64,000 nucleotides of DNA from Urechis unicinctus (GCA_034190875.2 CM067349.1:2320624-2384623), one strand, 5' to 3'. Shown: positions 9,514 through 25,379, numbered from the stretch's first letter. Notes: a model not told the origin generated them from the sequence alone. Numbers and translations are program-made.

Positions 9514-9868
9514 TACTGCAATGTATAGTCAAGTTAGTTCAAATATGTCTTACTTGTGGATGGCTCTAACTATTGCGCCACTAATTGACCAGATGGGGTT
9601 TTTTTTAGCAAAGGGAGGGACTCTTGATATGCGGTATATATTTGGGCAATGAACGATGGACGATGATGTCCATCATATATATATATAAAGGGAACTCCAT
9701 ATGCTAAACATAGCTTCTAGCAGTATTTTGTTCCTACAATATACATAAGAGCGCGGATCAACTTAGACATCCCTTCTAGTAGCTATGCGGTGATGGAAAT
9801 CACTATTAATGGATTATGTGTGTGTGTGCAGTTTGCCACTGACGGCAATGAATATGCATAATGTGTTT
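9514..9868 (+). repeat. Dispersed repeat family A, copy 1
   Basis: Matches 62421-62796 in the same orientation with many substitutions and some indels. Shared anchors include GCAAAGGGAGGGACTCTT, GATCAACTTAGACATCCCTT and GCTTCTAGCAGTATTT. Copy 1 has a short AT run where copy 2 has unique sequence. Its match to the 95-codon frame of copy 2 is open for about 37 codons, then broken. Confidence 0.85.
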
Positions 9869-11239
9869 GGTCACATTTGCATAAGAAAAGCGTCTGGCCA
9901 AACGAAACGATTGGTTATCAGATAGTTACCCTCGACCAATGTCAAAATCAAATTAAAAACAATTACAAATATATATTATTAATTGCGTTCTGTATCGATA
10001 AGAGAATGTGACTGTACTAACGCAGAATTCCTCTAGCCAGCTACTAGGTAAAACTACAAAAGTAATTCTCCTTTCATTACCTCGATCATAATTTGCCATA
10101 TTGCTTCTGTACATTTTTACATCACATGGCACTACATGATATGTTATTGGAGAATTCTGGGGCATGTGAAAATCGGGAATGTTTAGTGCGTTTGCAAACC
10201 ATTATGTGACCTAACAACAAAAGGTAGAAGTAGCTAAATGAATAATCAATTTTCTTGAAAATATTTCATTGACAATCAAGGGATATGAATGGTGTAGATA
10301 TGGGGGCTGTAAAAAAGGTCCTGAAAGCCATTACGCTGGCCTCTAGTTATGCAAAAACATTTTATGTATGACCATACGAACCAATGCCTAGAATACGTAA
10401 CCATTATCGGAACACTGTGTTGTTGCGCGATGCCTTTTGTGTATACAGTCGAGTGAATGATGATGATTAATGTATAAAACAGAATATACCTCCTACTGAT
10501 GCTGGCCCTTTAAAGAAGATTTATTATTACATCGCAGTAGTAAAAGCATGAATAACCGCGGCTGTATAGGAACAGTGCTCCCGAATATAAATTTCGATTC
10601 ATTGCCTCTTTGCCATTCAGAGTTTCATTTACCTCCCACTTAAGCACTTAAACTTGGAGATAACCAGGAAACGGGTTGGATAAGATACAACAATAAGTGG
10701 TAAAATGTCTGCCTTATAGATGCGTGCGATGAAAATAAATAAGATGGATAATTGTGACCTAATTAATCTTTTGTAGAATGTGGAGTTGTTAGCATTACTT
10801 ATCTGCTGATGTACACGTTATTGTAAGGTGCATCGACTAGGTGAAATAGGAAATCGTTTTTTATTATATAAAATTCTGCACACCAAAAAAAAAGTTATCT
10901 GATCCCGACCCGTTTAACCTTGGCAGATGTCCAGAATATCACCATTTTGTTATCTGGTGTGTAATTAGGCCAGTTGAACACCTGCCGTTCGAACACCCCA
11001 CGAGTTAAGCAAGTGGAGTAGTACTCGTCTTGTCATCACTCTGCTTACTTGTCCTTAAGAGTTGAAGTAGAAAACGATCTAATGTAGTTAGATGCATCTC
11101 CCGCTGCACATCATACGTGTGCCCTGGCCAAACGTATAAACGCTAAATGTTTTTAGACCTAAGATGTGTCGTTCATATGTATTATTATATGTATTACGGT
11201 CCAAAGGGTGTATCAGCCTGACTCACGAGAATGGTTCAT
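9869..11239. other. AT-rich DNA without recognised features
   Basis: No coding sequence supported. A short stretch near 9990-10035 resembles 26985-27035 (CGATAAGAGAAT and ACTGTACTA blocks), so part of it is probably another old repeat. Confidence 0.5.
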
Positions 11240-11690
11240 TGACAATCATGGTGGAAAATCGTTTTTGGACACAACGTTCCCTCGCGATTAAAATGACCTC
11301 ATCAAAGCAACATTTGAAAGTGGGTGGTTACCATGTCGACCCTATAACGTTGCAATAGAGGGTGATCTAATGCAGAGTGCTGACATGTGGGATGTATTTG
11401 TTCCATGCACGCTGGCGCCTTTTCGCCTGGTCTCTTTAGGCCCTGAGTCTAGGCTAATATAACCACCCCGGTGACTTAGTGCATGACGCTATATATTCCA
11501 CTATGCCAATTTTTAACGCAAGCCTAAGGTAGGCTGACTAGCATCAGCCTCCAGAAATTGTTCTCTTCGGCCAGGATGTCAGTCGCATGGTTCTTCCAAA
11601 GTTGGGCCTCCTTTGTCATAGAGATGCGACTGTTCTAGAACACGGGCTGGTCTTCGTTGAGTTTTCTGTCGCCGCTACCACACCACTATT
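11240..11690 (+). repeat. Repeat family B head, copy 1
   Basis: Roughly 450 bp closely related to 28138-28615. Long shared anchors include CTGGCGCCTTTTCGCCTGG, GACTTAGTGCATGACGCTAT and TTCTCTTCGGCCAGGATGTC. It lies directly upstream of a 54-bp minisatellite, as in the second copy, so head and minisatellite move or duplicate as one unit. The frame equivalent to the open frame of copy 2 has a stop codon and an in-frame 18-bp deletion here. Confidence 0.85.
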
Positions 11691-12800
<1,110 letters not shown>

Positions 12801-13130
12801 TATATGTAACTCCGCATCTAGCGAAAAACATGCTGATAGCAATAAGAAGAGCATAGATAACACTTTAAAGGCTGCATTTCCTCAATCTGACGACATTTCA
12901 TAAGAGCATGCTAATACTAACCACATCACTTTACATGACAGCGAGTTTTTAACTGTGCGTCGGCAAGATGACTAAACAATCTTTGACTTACCAATTTATA
13001 GCAGCTGTGCCGACGCAAACACATTTGTTCTTTGTCCCAAAATGTTCATAAGCTTATTACTTGGCATATTGATTTGGCAGCAGCCGCAAAATCACCGAAG
13101 AAGGATAAATATAGCGGTTTCTGAGAATCA
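12801..13130. other. Unique spacer between microsatellites
   Basis: About 330 bp of non-repetitive AT-rich DNA with no supported coding sequence. Confidence 0.5.
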
Positions 13131-13276
<146 letters not shown>

Positions 13277-13425
13277 AACAAACACATATGATTATATATA
13301 TACATATAAAAATATATATATATGTACATATATACATCGATATAAGAAGTATATATGTAGTTATGTATTTGTGTAAACATATATATATATACATATTTTT
13401 AAATATATACATATATATATATATG

Positions 13426-13459
<34 letters not shown>

Positions 13460-13810
13460 TATACGAATATAGATATATATATATATGTATATGTTTTTAA
13501 ATAAACATATATATACATATATTTATGCATAAATACATACATATAAAAATATATATATACATATATATATATTTATATATATAAATCTATATCTATATAT
13601 ATACAAATAAATGTATATATATGTATATATGTATTAATATTTATTGATATTTACATATATAGACGTAATATATATTGATATGCATATATATATGTTTATA
13701 TATGATGTGTATGTATATATATTTATATATATATTTGTTTAGATATATATTTATATGTATATATATATATACTCATATATATATATCTATATATATACTT
13801 ATATATATAT

Positions 13811-13862
<52 letters not shown>

Positions 13863-13889
13863 TTATATATATATATATATGTATATATA

Positions 13890-13935
<46 letters not shown>

Positions 13936-14012
13936 ATATATATATATATATATATCTCTCTCTCTATCTCTCTATATATATATATATATCTATATATATA
14001 TATATGTATAGT
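13277..14012. repeat. Degenerate AT-rich microsatellite block
   Basis: Runs of AT interrupted by G, C and short A/T tracts, including a CTCT patch near 13955-13975. It ends abruptly at about 14012, where unique sequence resumes. Confidence 0.95.
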
Positions 14013-16499
14013 TGGTAGTCTCTAACTTGTGGTTTGTCAATCACTAACCGGCACCTTCTATCGACAACGTTTTGTAATAGCTCCATAAATGCGCCATGTT
14101 AATGACAATATGATCGATGGCGGATATCATAACCATCGACAAATCACTCCATACGGAAGTTAAAAGTATTGAAAATCATGACGTGCAAATGTTTACACAT
14201 ATATGGGCTGGGTTGCTTATCTTACGTCAAGTTATTGCTGTAAGGCCTATAACCTTTGTAATTGAGGGGCAAATTCGACGAAATCTTCTTAACATTTATT
14301 TAATTGGCGCAAGGTGACACAGCGATTTCCTATATGCGAGCGAATGTTGAGGTTATTATTGGCTCAATTCAGGCCATGTGGGTGAAGTAATTAGCTATTT
14401 GAACGAATGGACCTTTTGAAGGCACTATAGAACAGTCTGATAAAATCCAAAGATGAAAAACATGAAATCCACTTAAGTTATCGAGACGATTGCTTCGATG
14501 AAATAGCGTTCTCAAAAATGCAAATGATGTGCTTCGTATGTGTTGAGAGACTCCTGCTCAATGTCACTGAAGGTCATAACATGGACAACAACTGACATCG
14601 TCATTTGTCGGTCGATTTGTGAGAAATGCTAATTGGACCATTTTTGTTTGGTGGTTGTTTTTGTAACAGGAAAAAGAATCAGGTGTACCATGCTTGTTAT
14701 GTAGATGTGATCGTTAATATATCACGGCATCTCGGCTTATGCATTTCAATTAGACTAGTCGTCTATATACAATGACCTAAATTTTCCTAGATGGCAAATA
14801 AATTCATAAGCGTTGAAAGTTGCTTTACAGGCTTGCGTGGTGGTGTAATAAAATATATTGGGATCCTTTTAAGTTAGCTGTTTATTCAGCCAAAGCTCCT
14901 GCTAAAAGCCATTTAATGCAAGTTAACTTATTCAAGGCAAACATTTATGACGCAAATAATTTGCAGCGCGATTACATTTAACTGAATCGTTCATAAACAC
15001 AAAAAATTACGGGTGGAATGCTAAACCTGGGAAAACAAGCAACTAAATTTCTTGCAGTCAATAAATCTCTAATGAGAGACATTTTGACGGAAAGTCTAAA
15101 AAACACGCGGTTTGGTCAACCACTTCGCCTCCAAGATGCTTGGTCTTCTTCTTTGAGGGTATGGTTGCCAGGCAAGTACCATTCTCACGATTTACTTTGT
15201 TGCTCTTTACAATGCTCCTTCATGGTGGTGTTTGTTTATTCAGAATTAAATTTGCGAGTCATTAGATAAATTTACATGTTCTGATATGCGGAATATCCAT
15301 GTGACATTGTTGACTTATCCATGCGCAAATATTTTGTGACATACCAGTATTCATAAGTATAATGAAATTGTAAATAATGACTTCGTACATATTTTTGTGT
15401 ACATAATAGAAAAAAACCATCACCTTTGTACGTCATTATCTGACATGTGCCCGTGTTGTTGTCTGAAATATGCCACTATCAAGGCCCAAGGGTTCAAACA
15501 GATTGGTCTGAAACCAATGGGAATGAGGCTGTTCACTAGGGACTCGAATATCTCCACACAGCACACAGAATCTTCCACGTCTGCCATTGGTTGACATTAG
15601 CCACGCAAACACCTGTGACATGATGCAGTGATGGGAATATTAGTGTATGTAATAAAAGATGACATATTTTATAGAAAATATGTTTTAGCCAAGACATTCG
15701 TAGAAACTCTGATGTAACCCTGACCATGATGATAATATAATAGCATAATCTTCCCTTCCTTTCATTATACATTCATTTATGGGCTAACTGAAAATCCTAT
15801 AAGAAAACAGCTGTCGTACTTGCTCTCCTATATATGTTTTAGATCAGAATCAATCTACATCAACTAGTTCATGTATTCAATGATAAATCGCAAAGCCAGG
15901 GTCAGTAGATATCAGAGATGAGCTCCGCACAGATGCCTTAAGGGAGTACTACCGAATTTCGAGCACCAAATCACTCAATGAAGGCTCTCAATCGCCGCAC
16001 CTAATACTGACGCTGTGAATGTGGAACCTTGCTTAATACTGAAGCACGTAATTACATTACAAAAAGCCACCGATAATATGTAAAAGAATATTAAAGTATA
16101 AGATTACACATCGCTTTATTGCCAAAGTAAATGATAAGTCTTCGAGGCCAGAAATAGCAGTAATGCTTTCGACTTTTATTCGGTTGCGTTTAAAGAACGA
16201 AAATTTGGATCGTTTATTGGTAAAAAAAAATTCAGTAATGGTATTCTTCGCCGTAATGAGAAAAGATATTTGCTGTACCAATATTATTTCACCATCCGAA
16301 TTATCTAGGTTTATGATTAATACTTAACGGCATGTCAGCTTATGAATTTTCATTCGACATACTGATGGGCGGCAGTACGCACTGACTCCTACAGTGGACA
16401 TTCGCCTTAATGCATTGTGCGTCCATGGACGTATCTATTTGCCGTTTGCAACTAAGAGTCACGGTTAGAGCAACTGAACGCAAGTCAACTGATTTCAGG
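14013..16499. other. AT-rich DNA without recognised features
   Basis: Only short open frames, none with recognisable motifs. No RNA gene recognised by eye. Confidence 0.5.
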
Positions 16500-16990
16500 T
16501 CACCATTAATGGTCTGAGTAGGTTGGCTATTATTTTAACAAGCGATACCAATCACTAGTAGAATTGTACGCCTGTGCCAAACATGGGCGCAATTTATAAC
16601 GTTCCACGGTGCTAAATTGATTTCAGTGTGTAGCGTATGGACATAACTACAGTCATGCAGTCTATAATTGACGTTACCACTGGTAATCAAAAACCTTAAT
16701 GGGAAACAATTTGAAGGATGACCTAATCACGCCGTTATCGCGTCAATAAGTTCGGAGAGTGAACATGGCCGTTTGTATTACGTTTCGCCTCGATCCTAAG
16801 AAGGTTTTCCTTGATTTAGTGTTCAACAATAAGGACCGTTATCTATTACATGCATATGTCTCACGCAATCGTTAATGTCATGCACAATAATTAATATGCG
16901 GACATTTTATCAACTCTTACCTAGTCGTTTTGCTTTCATTGATCAGATGATGGTAAAAGTAAATGCTATTTGTGTTTGATATGCAGTACA
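16500..16990 (+). repeat. Local repeat family F, copy 1
   Basis: Diverged match to 17890-18320 in the same orientation, offset about 1.38 kb. Shared elements include the CAGTCATGCAGTC / AAGTCATGTAGTC pair, the AAACCTTAAT block and the CGTTTCGCCTCGATC / CGTTCGTCTCGATC pair. Probably an old tandem or dispersed duplication. Confidence 0.65.
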
Positions 16991-17889
16991 ATACATCTGT
17001 TATTCAAGAATTGTGAAGCAAAAGAGTATTTGTCTGAGAACAATTAATTCTATTATTTTACTTTCAGAGGGGTAATTGTAGTAATGAACCCAAGGTTATA
17101 AGGAAGAAGTGGTTAATATAATGTACGTCAGATATGCGTCATATGACGTAAATACAGTTATGTTGATGTTTGATATCGCAAACGACATATACCCATAGTC
17201 ACTAAATGCAGCGTACGCATGAAAAGTAAATGTGGGTCCGAACGATCAAAATAATTTTAGTTTATCGATGATTTCCATGGAATGAACCTACAGACCGCAG
17301 GTTGTTTGAAACTTATTCGGGCAAACATTGCTGTCATTAGTTTTAAGCCAAAACGGACACAAAGACCGTGAGATAATTTCACAAGGTTGTATAGCGGCAT
17401 TATCGAGTAGTGGGAAGTAGCATGTTGTCATAAGAAATCATTAAGTCAGACAATTTGGTGTTGCGACTTCTATTGACATACACTTCAGAATGCCAATACG
17501 ATGCAGGCATAATAAGTGATTACTTGATCAAATGATGCCTTGTGTCAAGTATATTTGGAAAATATCACTTTTGGAACATGTCCAACGAGCGGCGCTTTCG
17601 CTAGTAACAATTGTTATTGAAGGCAACGTTTGGTGAATGTATTAGAAATGCTTGAAGACCTCAGTGCAGTCCTTGTAATATATATTGCTTCAGATTAGGT
17701 GTTAATTTCATTGTATCACACAGGGATCTATGATATTCAAAATAGATTTTGGATTTCTTATGCATTGAAAGTTGGCTATTGAAATAGCACACGCGAATAC
17801 GCATACGAAGCTCTGCATTCATGATATTGGACTGTAAAAGTAGCGACTACTAAAAGTACTCGGTGTCCAATCTAATCAACATTACGCGG

Positions 17890-18320
17890 ATTAAAATCCC
17901 CCGTTACGTCTTCGTTGGTCCCTGCAGCTGCCATATGCTATTTAGAATTATACGTCTGCGTCAAATAAGGACACGTTGCAATGATATCGATTGGTTGTAG
18001 TGAGTGGCCTTTAGGAATAGCCAAAGTCATGTAGTCCATTACTTATGTTAGCGCTAATTATCGAAACCTTAATAGAAGACAGTTTGACTTATCACGTCGG
18101 TATAGCCTTATGGGGGTGCGAATGACCAAAGCCATTAGATTTTACGTTCGTCTCGATCATCGGAAAGTTTACCCTGATCGGGTGTGCTTGAATAATCTCG
18201 TCTTCCACGCCTGCATATGTTCCCAGTATTCCTACATGCATGTGGAATACTACATGCGCCAACATTGTTTTATGTCACATCAGAGTCGTACTGTTTTAAT
18301 TAACAGACCATAAGGAATTT
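17890..18320 (+). repeat. Local repeat family F, copy 2
   Basis: Partner of 16500-16990. The short open frame at 18110-18313 lies inside this repeat and is not preserved in the other copy, so I treat it as chance. Confidence 0.65.
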
Positions 18321-20159
18321 AAGGTCATTTGCCATTTCCTATTTGCAAATAATTACCCGTTAGCAAGTTGGATAACCTTTGCTAGAAGGGGCGGTCACAA
18401 AACCATTTGTGGGTACGTACATCAAATTCGGTGCAATCCAACGCAGGTTAACAAACAATGCATCGTTTACCTGTTGTATGAGGTTCTTGTATTTTTTCAG
18501 TCACCAAAATTAATACACTAACGAAACTTCTCAAGCTCCCTGAAACCGAAACATTATAATACGTTCGGCCGCGTCATGGTTATGCTCTGTATCTGCTGTC
18601 ATTCATTAATGCTTCGAAGTACTAGGTCACATGCTATTATCTATGCCTTAATTCGTATCTTCTGAACAAGCTGCTTATAGAACAAACAATGAATCAACTT
18701 TGCGCCGATGTGAAACATGTGCTTGCGCTAAATAATGAGTGCGCCTTGTTAAGTTTGATTATATTACCTGTCAGGTGAGATGTGTTTCGATAGTTGCACC
18801 AATAATAACATTCCAGCGCCTCTTGTCTTCAAATCTACAATATTTTTTTTGCGTTGAGTGCCGCTGATTAGTAACAGTTTCAGCACTAAATAAATATTAT
18901 GAATGAATAGATAACCGACAGGGGCAATAATAGTACCAACCATTGAAACACCATGAACTTCACAGAATGGTGCCGTGAGATTCGAATGACTATTATGATA
19001 CGGATTTTGTCGGTCCTCAAATTATTACCGTATATCAGGGATTGCCTCCACGGTACTGCATTTGCCGTTAGTTTGCATAGTTATTTGTCAAAACATCTGT
19101 TAAATACATTGAGACAATAGCTCGGGATGTTTTGTTGGTCTGGTTCCGGAACGACTATGACAAGGCTTTATTAGGGTAACATTCAAATAGGTTGCCGGCT
19201 GTTGAGATAGGAAAAGACCTCAAAACGTTCATTCAACAGCCAGCCTAGACAATCTGGGCACTGTATAATTGCTGTTTCGGTTGGTGAGGAGAAAATTGCT
19301 TCTGTACGTCTTATTCAAGTAACCAATGTGCCGTACTGGGAAATCATTGACTAACAAAGTGTCTCTAAAATAACTGCTAAATTGTCCGCGGCTCAAACAT
19401 AACACATTTCCATCACGTCAACTTGTCAATGAAGCCCGTAATGCCTACTGGAATGTGCCAGCCTATTGCTATTTTATGACTCCATGCAGTTATTCAGAAT
19501 GTGTCTTCATAGAAGAGCCCGTTAATGGCTCTTTTCAGTTATACTTTGCTTGGTGTACCGTAGGAACACTCCATTATTTCATACAACTTTAGTGTACCAA
19601 TGGTGAATGACCCGTAATAAATCAGTGCAGTTGGTCTTAACTGTGACTGCGTTAATGCATAACCAGGGGTCAAGAGATCCCATATTATGGGGCAAATCCA
19701 GGTGCTGCTCCCCCGTTAAATGCAACTTTATGTACCGCTGCGTTGTGGTTCGGAATATAGCAAAACACATAAACATATCGCCATTTCTGCTAACCGCATG
19801 CATTAGTTTCTCAGCATATATGGCTCACAGCGTAATTTGACCAAAATGGGACCAGGCATTGTCAGATCAAGTTATGGATCCCGTTTGCCTTGTAGCATTT
19901 TGGAAAAATAGCACCCTAGCTCCACATAAACCAATAAGTCTGATTTACACCCACATCACACAGACCACTGCCTCCAAACAGGTTTCATTACCCTTGCAAA
20001 GACAGTTGTGAGATTACCTTTCGTCACCAGCATCAATATGCGCAACACATCGTCGTGAGCTGAGCTTTTCCTTTTTAATGTGTATATGGTTAATATCATA
20101 CTTCATTCAAATCGAATTCAGCTGATTTACAATATTTTTGCTATAAGTGATTATTAACA
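18321..20159. other. AT-rich DNA without recognised features
   Basis: No supported gene. A short stretch near 19460-19530 resembles units of the weak minisatellite-like region at 60650-60930. Confidence 0.45.
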
Positions 20160-22060
20160 CGCCATTTCGAACGAATTGCTGGTTCGATGCATTATTACCC
20201 ACTTTTTTTATATCGATATTAAGTGACAAACGCAACACAATACCATTACAGTGAACGTATCTCCCACCACCAGAGATATTAAGAACCTACGTGGGGTCAG
20301 TTTCAATCGTGTTCAGAAGCCAATTTCGTTCTCCTTGCGATCTATAAGAATTATCGGATGTCTTATATCTTTGTAGGTTTGAGTGAAGCGATGTCAAATG
20401 CGCATGAATTATGCATGGCGTTATAAGTTACCAAAGTGGAGTAAAGCATGTCGTATTATCACACGGTACTAAATAACTGTAATGCAAGTCATCCATTACT
20501 TGTAATATTGAAGTGAGCACTGTTGTGTTCACCGCATTATATCTACCTCGCCACATGAAATTAATCTATGACTTTTGAATACAAATTGTCAGTAGTTGAA
20601 TGAATAGTTTAATTGCGCGTAATAAAGCAAGTAGAGAGGAAACAATTGGCGACTTATACATACGGTTCATGGGTTCTACTATCAAACGCATAGTCTCCTA
20701 GCTAAGACGAACCCAAGCAAGACCGCATATTATGATCACTTTTGTAATTGACGTCATATAGAAGAAAAAGCAACGTGGGGGGTTTTATCTCATAAGTCAT
20801 CAGATGGTTCCCACATAGGCCACATATTTATTGCCTAGTGTGTTCTAATATCGCCAAAATACCTCTAACGATACTGCATAGACATAAAACGATCTGCTGT
20901 GCCTATCCGTGGTTTCGTCTATCCAGAACTTAAGTGTTACATCAGGCAAGATGCTATGAGGTCTACCACAAGTGTTATTCTAATGTATGAGAATATGATG
21001 GGGCTGTGTGACAGATGATTGATACAACCGAGAGAATATAGAAGCCCCCAACGGAAATCCCCCCTCTATTCGGGTTAGAATATCATCATAGTAACGAAAG
21101 GCACCGTATAAGTAACCGTGGTTTTAGAGAGCTCACGGCAATTAGATAAAAGTCAGGACCTAAAATCTGTTTTGAGCTTAGAAAACACCCCTTTTTTGCT
21201 CTGTTGTTACTTGAGAATGTTCTCTGATGATTAGTTTCGACTTGCAATTGCAACAAATCGGTCGAAACTTGTCAAACACCAAACTAATCGCATATAAATA
21301 TAGCCTTGGGATTGGTCGACCTAATCAATGAGGGTTAACTACAAATGAGTTTTCTATGTTGCCCCTCCTAGCTATAGAATGTGTAATCACAATACGATTC
21401 TGCTATGTCAAATCAAACCGCTGTAATGTGGTGCCTGTACTCAGCTGAAACGTTCAACCTTATTTTATGTTTTGAACAGTGATTAACCTAGACGTCAATA
21501 ATCCGAGCCGGAGACAGCATTTTAATGAACGATCATTAATCAACCCTGATATTGGCTGGACTCTCAGTTCGTCAGGAGGGACAGAATAAGGCTACCAGCA
21601 TAATTTATATTAGCTCAATAAAATATATATTTATTTAATAGTGCAGGAAAATCGCATGCTTTGACTCTTACATATGTGTATTTCAACACAGGAAAACGCA
21701 CTGGTTAGAGCGCATATTGAATTACCAAGAGTGAAGTTTATGACAATCCACCGATCTGCTGCGTTATTTTACATATCACATGGCAGTATCAACTTCCAGA
21801 TCAACTAACTGGTCAAGATTATTTCGACAAACTATGTCCATATGTACGAAGCATTTGAAGATAGTATAACACCGATCGGTTACCGGAATCGTTGTAAAAC
21901 TGTATGTTGTATCATACGGACGATGACAGCACCATGACAAAACTCATTCGTCCCCACAATATCGTCGTCAAAAAAAAAAGCGATGAATCCACATTGTCAT
22001 ACTGATGAGGCGCGGCAAATTAGTTAACCCCTTTATTAAATCCGTATATCCACATAAAGA
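20160..22060 (+). repeat. Dispersed repeat family I, copy 1
   Basis: Colinear diverged match to 31545-32945. Anchors in the same order: ATATCGATATTAAGTGACAA, AAAGTGGAGTAAAGC, GTTGTGTTCAC-GCATTAT, the TTAG-GTCGACTTGC block, AATATAGCCTTG, AATCAAT-A-GGTTAACTAC and GATCTGCTGC. The two copies differ in length by about 500 bp through deletions or insertions. Confidence 0.8.
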
Positions 22061-23737
22061 GGATAGAAGGGAAGGTAACCTTAACTGAGCGTCCCTCATA
22101 GCTGCACATTGACCCGGATAAATAATCCATCGTTTTCAGGATCAAAAGCAGACAAGTATGTATTCTTTGAACACTTTTTGTATTAAATTCTGGCTCCACT
22201 GTTTCTATATCATCTGGCTTTATGACACACACATAATAATCATCTGTTTCTGCCAATACATTATTACAAGTATCTGTCCGCTAGAGAAACCAAACCAGAT
22301 TGACATTTTGATTTGTGGCGCTAATAAATGTGTGCAGCTTTATCATGTCACACATGGTCATTACATCAGATCGAGGACAGATGATTGCTTGTCACTACAA
22401 TAGTCGTTTCTGTTACAAGGAAACACAAATGGCATAACCTGACCCAGCAGCGGCCTTTACAATTACAATGTCAGAGCCGACGAACATTTCATTATATGAG
22501 TATAGTATTACGGCCATGCCTCATCTGGTGAAATGATGCATTTTCAAATGTACTATTATTAACATAGCATGATATTAGCAAAGGCAAACATATCTTCTTG
22601 CTATCGCCGACAGGGTATTAACGTTCTTTGTGTAACATAGTAGTGGAAGCAAAGTCTGCATTACCGCTTTTTAAAATGAATAGCTACCAAGAGTTAAATA
22701 CGCGGCTAACGGCTTCCTGTATTAGGGTCGATTGGTAGTGATCTGATTGACAAACTAAAACGTCGTATATTTCCTGGTCGGTTTAACGATATAATAAGAA
22801 ACAAAAGCAATTATCAATATACAGAGGCGCAATGGCGTAGACATGTATGAAGCGTGGAAAATGTAACCGACAATCTTCGACTATTTGATGTAAGCATGCG
22901 GGTATCTATTGTTCGTATCGCTACCAGCACATCAGATTTAGTGCCATTCCTTTGTTAACCTTACTTTCACAGAGCGCAGTATTATTTTTCGTCGTTGCTT
23001 ACAGTTTGACTAAAGTTTTATCCAGGCCAATAATGATCGCTCCGAGTTATGCTAGTGCTTGTTTGTTCAATGGAGAAATCTCCACTCTCGCAGCAATCTC
23101 GTTTTATTACTTTGTTTATGCTATGTTTGTGCACATTTATGTGCCAACACTCAGGTAGCCTTTCTTGGTCGTTTCCGTCTGGTTGTTTTGTCGTCGAGAT
23201 TGATCGTTGGAAGTGATGCAAGTCCTTGCTTATCACATCACATATAATAAACTCGTGGCTATCTTGTTTTATTAGTTTGCATTTGTCTTACTTTATGCGT
23301 CATAACCGCAGGCACTCATTTTAAGTACTTTTCCCTATATTCATCCCTCATTGACGCAAGCTGTATATCACAAACGAGGGTTCGTACACATTGTCAACGA
23401 TTTCATAGCGTTTTAATGCATGCTTACAGTGCAATTTCTAATATAAGTGACCAGGGTGTTTCTTGCTGAATTTATTAACGACATAAACACTTGCATCTGA
23501 AGAATGAGAGCTGAATTCATGTACCTAGGGGAGTTAGAAGATATATGACGTTATTAATAAATGGATTGATCTGGTGAGCAGCTATAAAACAATGCGACTG
23601 ACGTAATGTATTCCATATAGCTCCGTTAAATAAGATGGCTACAAACGGTTTGTTTGACGGGTTATACCGGGACAATGACATATTCCTAATGGCATATGTG
23701 CGCCGGGCCAATATAAACACCGGTACGGTTGTATTGA
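22061..23737. other. AT-rich DNA without recognised features
   Basis: No supported gene. A hydrophobic open frame at 22952-23158 has no recognisable motif. Two short stretches near 23090-23155 and 23255-23320 resemble each other weakly. Confidence 0.45.
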
Positions 23738-24400
23738 CAATTGACGTTAGGCGTAAAAACAAAATTATTATAATATTTAGGGTTCATGATTAAAAACTTC
23801 GACTTTTATTTTCCCTATAACTAAAAGGATTTTTTACTTTCGAAAGTATCATTGTCGAGTAGCGCCAATCTCAGTACAGCATGATGCGTAGACTGCTGTT
23901 AACAAACAAGTGATAACCCAGACGAAATGACTACGCTATTCAAAACAACAAACATTATTTTTAGAAGCCGACCAATGCTATGCGTAAAGATAAAATTTTG
24001 AGAATATTTAGGTTTCATGATTAAGAACTACGACTTATATTTCCTAAATTACTGATAATTATTTTATACGTTCGAAAGTGTCATTGTCTACTTAATTTTC
24101 ATTTTCATCATCGGCGAGGAGGTAATGCAAAACGCAGTGCAGTTGAGTAATCCTGACCATTATCATGCTGAAGAGGTTCAAGAAGGGTTTAACCCGTTTC
24201 GACATATGCAGCATAATTTTGCTTATTATTTTCTCATACCGCCAATTCTCTAAGAGCTTAGTTTATTAGAAAACTATAAGGAAGGTTGGGCCGTTGAGGT
24301 GAGCAGAGAGTAGCGACGATCTTTGCCCAGCATGATGTGTAGGCTGATGTTAACAAACAAGTGAAAACATAGCCTAAATGACACTCGCTATATTTCAAGC
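23738..24400 (+). repeat. Local tandem duplication (family G)
   Basis: 23738-23967 matches 23968-24400. Shared blocks: AATATTTAGG-TTCATGATTAA, TTCGAAAGT-TCATTGTC, CAGCATGATG-GTAG, and TGTTAACAAACAAGTGA. The second unit is interrupted by about 210 bp (roughly 24093-24306) of unrelated sequence. Confidence 0.75.
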
Positions 24401-25330
24401 TTATGAGGTGACCATAGGTAATTTACCATTAACAATTTTACGTATATGTTCACAATTGAATGGGCTTTCTTCGAGGTTACTATTTTTAACGACAGAGAAA
24501 CGACAGAGAAACTTCGCGTTGTCTGAGACCACAAATCATTCGAACTAATAATTACGATTCTATAAGCGATCGAATATGTACGAGAAATTACCTTTTATTT
24601 TTTTTTCCCGCGACATATAAACTACAGAAGTTTGATATGTTAATTTTCTTTCGATCGCACAATAAATAGTAAAATCATTGCGATATCAAAAAGTGGAGAG
24701 ATTTTGGCTACCCGAAGTTTTTGGCCTGCATGAATTTGTCAAATAATGCATTATTTTCAGTTACGTATATGTTTACAATTGCATTACAATTGAAGAATAT
24801 GTAAACGGTTTTAAACTCGAGTTCTAATACATTGAGATATTAGGCATTTTCATGCTTTCGTAACCAGAAATGATGTCATCGGAATCCATGAGATTTTAAA
24901 ATGTAACCTAAGGTGTCACGAAGAATATGTGACCCATAGCTCGAAATAGTCATGTTCCTTTTGCCGATATTTAGACAGATAACTTGATGTGTCGACTGGG
25001 GCGCTCGGGCAAACTATCGATTGTTTACATTTGCATGAATCAGACATACTAGCAACTGTATTAATGTACCAAATTGTGTAAATTATTCAAGGATCGGGCA
25101 TTTATAAACGGAGATATTCGGGATGCTAATGTGTTGTTTCATGTGGAACGCATGTGGAGAGTTGGAAATCTGCTGGGCTTAGCTGCGACTCCAACGATAG
25201 GTAATTTGGCATAAACCCGGAAAACTGCAATATTTTATTGCATTTAGACCGCAAGCTTTATAGCCCTACGCTAGTGACATTCGTTTTTATTTCAAATGAT
25301 TGGGATACAATCGATTAATGCAGACATTGG
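24401..25330. other. AT-rich DNA without recognised features
   Basis: No supported gene. Confidence 0.45.
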
Positions 25331-25379
25331 TGCATATGCTTTGGAGCGCCGCAGTTTTGGACGCAAGGCTCATATAACC
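25331..25379 (+). repeat. Short inverted partner of 58761-58809 (family H)
   Basis: 49 bp matching the reverse complement of 58761-58809 with a few mismatches; the core CAGTTTTGGACGCAAGGCTC is exact. It abuts the 57-bp tandem duplication. Confidence 0.8.

Noticed and set aside
22952-23158. 68-codon hydrophobic + strand frame that might be a small membrane protein
   Set aside because: No conserved copy, no motif, length expected by chance in AT-rich DNA.
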